Assembly: GCF_901933205.1 (NCBI RefSeq) | Contig: NC_044590.1 | Span: 14,473,501-14,537,500 of the forward strand | Source of the DNA: Camarhynchus parvulus | Lineage: Eukaryota > Chordata > Aves > Passeriformes > Thraupidae | Direction: 5' to 3' | Length of the DNA stretch: 64,000 nt | In this document: piece by piece, positions 62,936 to 64,000 of the stretch | Position numbering within the stretch: position 1 is the stretch's first letter | Layout: every line of letters starts with the position of its first letter | Notes under the pieces: model-generated | Databases searched by the model: none | Told to the model about the DNA's origin: nothing | The model's input: the letters and a program-made list of their open reading frames with translations, nothing else | Translations under genes and position numbers: made by a program

Positions 62936-63748
62936 CTTATTCCTTGCACTTGGTCTATGAGGAAGAAGCAGCTTCCTGGCTATGATAGGGGGAAACAAAG
63001 TTATTAATAGCATCACAATGAGCAAGTATCAGAAGTTATGTTGCAGCCCTGGAAGATCTTGGCTGGTTCATGAAAATATGTGTTGCCATGGCAGAAATTG
63101 CTATACATGGTAACAGTGAACAGTGGGGTGAGAACAATACACTTCTTGATTTGGTGCCCAAAACAAGTTCCTTTTGTTTTCTCCCACCAAAACCCAGACT
63201 GTGTTCAGTCCAAAACCAAGCTTTTCACTTTCAATACTGTCAAGAAAGATAGCAAAAAAGAGACAAATTCAGAAAGACATTAAAGCAGGCACCACTCTCT
63301 GTGCTTCTGCAATGGCATGGTTGATGGATTGGGGTAGAAACTGGACCACATTCAACCTCACTTTTTATTATTTGATATCCATCTAGACAGTCTTCATCTG
63401 CCAAACACTATGTACCCAATACATAGTATTTGCTACTGATAAAAAAAAAAAAAAAATCGCAAATAACTGAAGAGGCCCTTAAAGCAGGGCCTCTTCCAAG
63501 ATGGGATGATCTGACATTCAATATCCAACATGGCAGCAGATCACCATGCTGTGCTAGTCTGTCCTTTGCTTTCCTCTTTGCAGTTCTCAGCCCCCTCTTC
63601 CCCTCTGCAGCACTGCCAAGCATCGACCACACACAGAGTGCTAATACTTTCCAGAAATACCTGTTACCCTTAACTCATTGCTGAAGTGCAGTGCTCAGGA
63701 TTTCTTCCCTCATTTGCTCTTCCTCAGCGACTACTTTTGTCCCCATTT

Positions 63749-63985
63749 CTAGATCAGGTATACAAACACTGTGAGCAGCAGAGATCCCAGCCTGGCTCCA
63801 CCAGGAGTTCCCTCCTCTGTAAAGTCTGACCATCTACTTCTCATCTTTGCAGCCCAATCTTTTAACCATTTATCCACCCATGATGGACTTTTCCTCAATA
63901 CCCTCTGCTGAAACATTTCAGTGAGGTCCACTAGACCACTCCACTTGATCACCCCTGACACGTACTTGGAAACACCTTCCAAGTA
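63749..63985 (-). mobile_element. CR1 LINE reverse transcriptase fragment (decayed)
   Basis: The minus-strand frame ends EEGTPGGARLGSLLLTVF, which fits the LINE RT motif G-x-P-Q-G-S-x-L-G-P-L-L-F with changes. The preceding WVDKWLKDW fits the region just before it in CR1. It has several changed key residues and is cut off at both ends. Confidence 0.5.
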
Positions 63986-64000
63986 CCAGTGGAGTCATGT

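Larger units (their letters stand above)
50737..63748. other. Upstream region of the ARHGAP39-type gene, mostly without recognisable genes
   Basis: Probably a 5' intron, since no CpG island or promoter is seen near 50.7 kb. It holds a solo LTR (53595), a candidate first coding exon (57948), a hydrophobic open frame (58490), a CR1 piece (61313) and an LTR-like end (62735). Confidence 0.45.

Overview
The window looks like nuclear DNA of a bird, most likely a songbird. The reasons are CR1 LINE 3' ends with the typical terminal ATTCTATG octamer, a high density of solo LTRs from endogenous retroviruses, short introns with canonical GT-AG junctions read by eye, and one sharp CpG island. No bacterial, plasmid or CRISPR-like structure is present. 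All gene models are hand-read from conserved protein blocks, reading-frame phase and splice sites; no search was run.

Layout: (1) About 1-2,990 is the decayed pol region of an endogenous retrovirus on the minus strand. (2) About 2,990-6,480 has no recognisable gene, only an A/C-rich simple repeat. (3) About 6,480-7,600 is a CpG-island promoter with a YY1-type site, a G-quadruplex tract and two strong minus-strand splice donors. It probably holds alternative first exons of a gene running left out of the window. (4) 10,017-13,508 (+) is a compact gene resembling fibrous sheath-interacting protein 2 (FSIP2-like, sperm tail). It has a TATA-like promoter preceded by three tandem CRE-like 16-mers. 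(5) 13,770-19,263 is a convergent intergenic block holding four solo LTRs of three or four families, each with a visible target-site duplication. (6) About 20,730-50,736 (-) is a Rho GTPase-activating protein of the ARHGAP39 family (two WW domains, MyTH4, RhoGAP). Nine coding exons are resolved with consistent phase; the start codon is not proven. (7) 50,737-64,000 is probably its 5' intron or upstream region, with a solo LTR, CR1 fragments and one unexplained hydrophobic ORF.

The two well-supported genes converge tail to tail (FSIP2-like poly(A) signal at 13,503, ARHGAP39-type poly(A) signal at 20,752-20,747), and the LTR cluster lies between them. Within the ARHGAP39-type introns, two solo LTRs of one family (37,167 and 41,784) stand antisense to the gene. 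The most interesting items are the very short FSIP2-like gene with its candidate CREM-type promoter, the five-base duplications that fix the ends of a roughly 679-bp LTR family, and two perfect hairpins near 47.8 and 48.8 kb.
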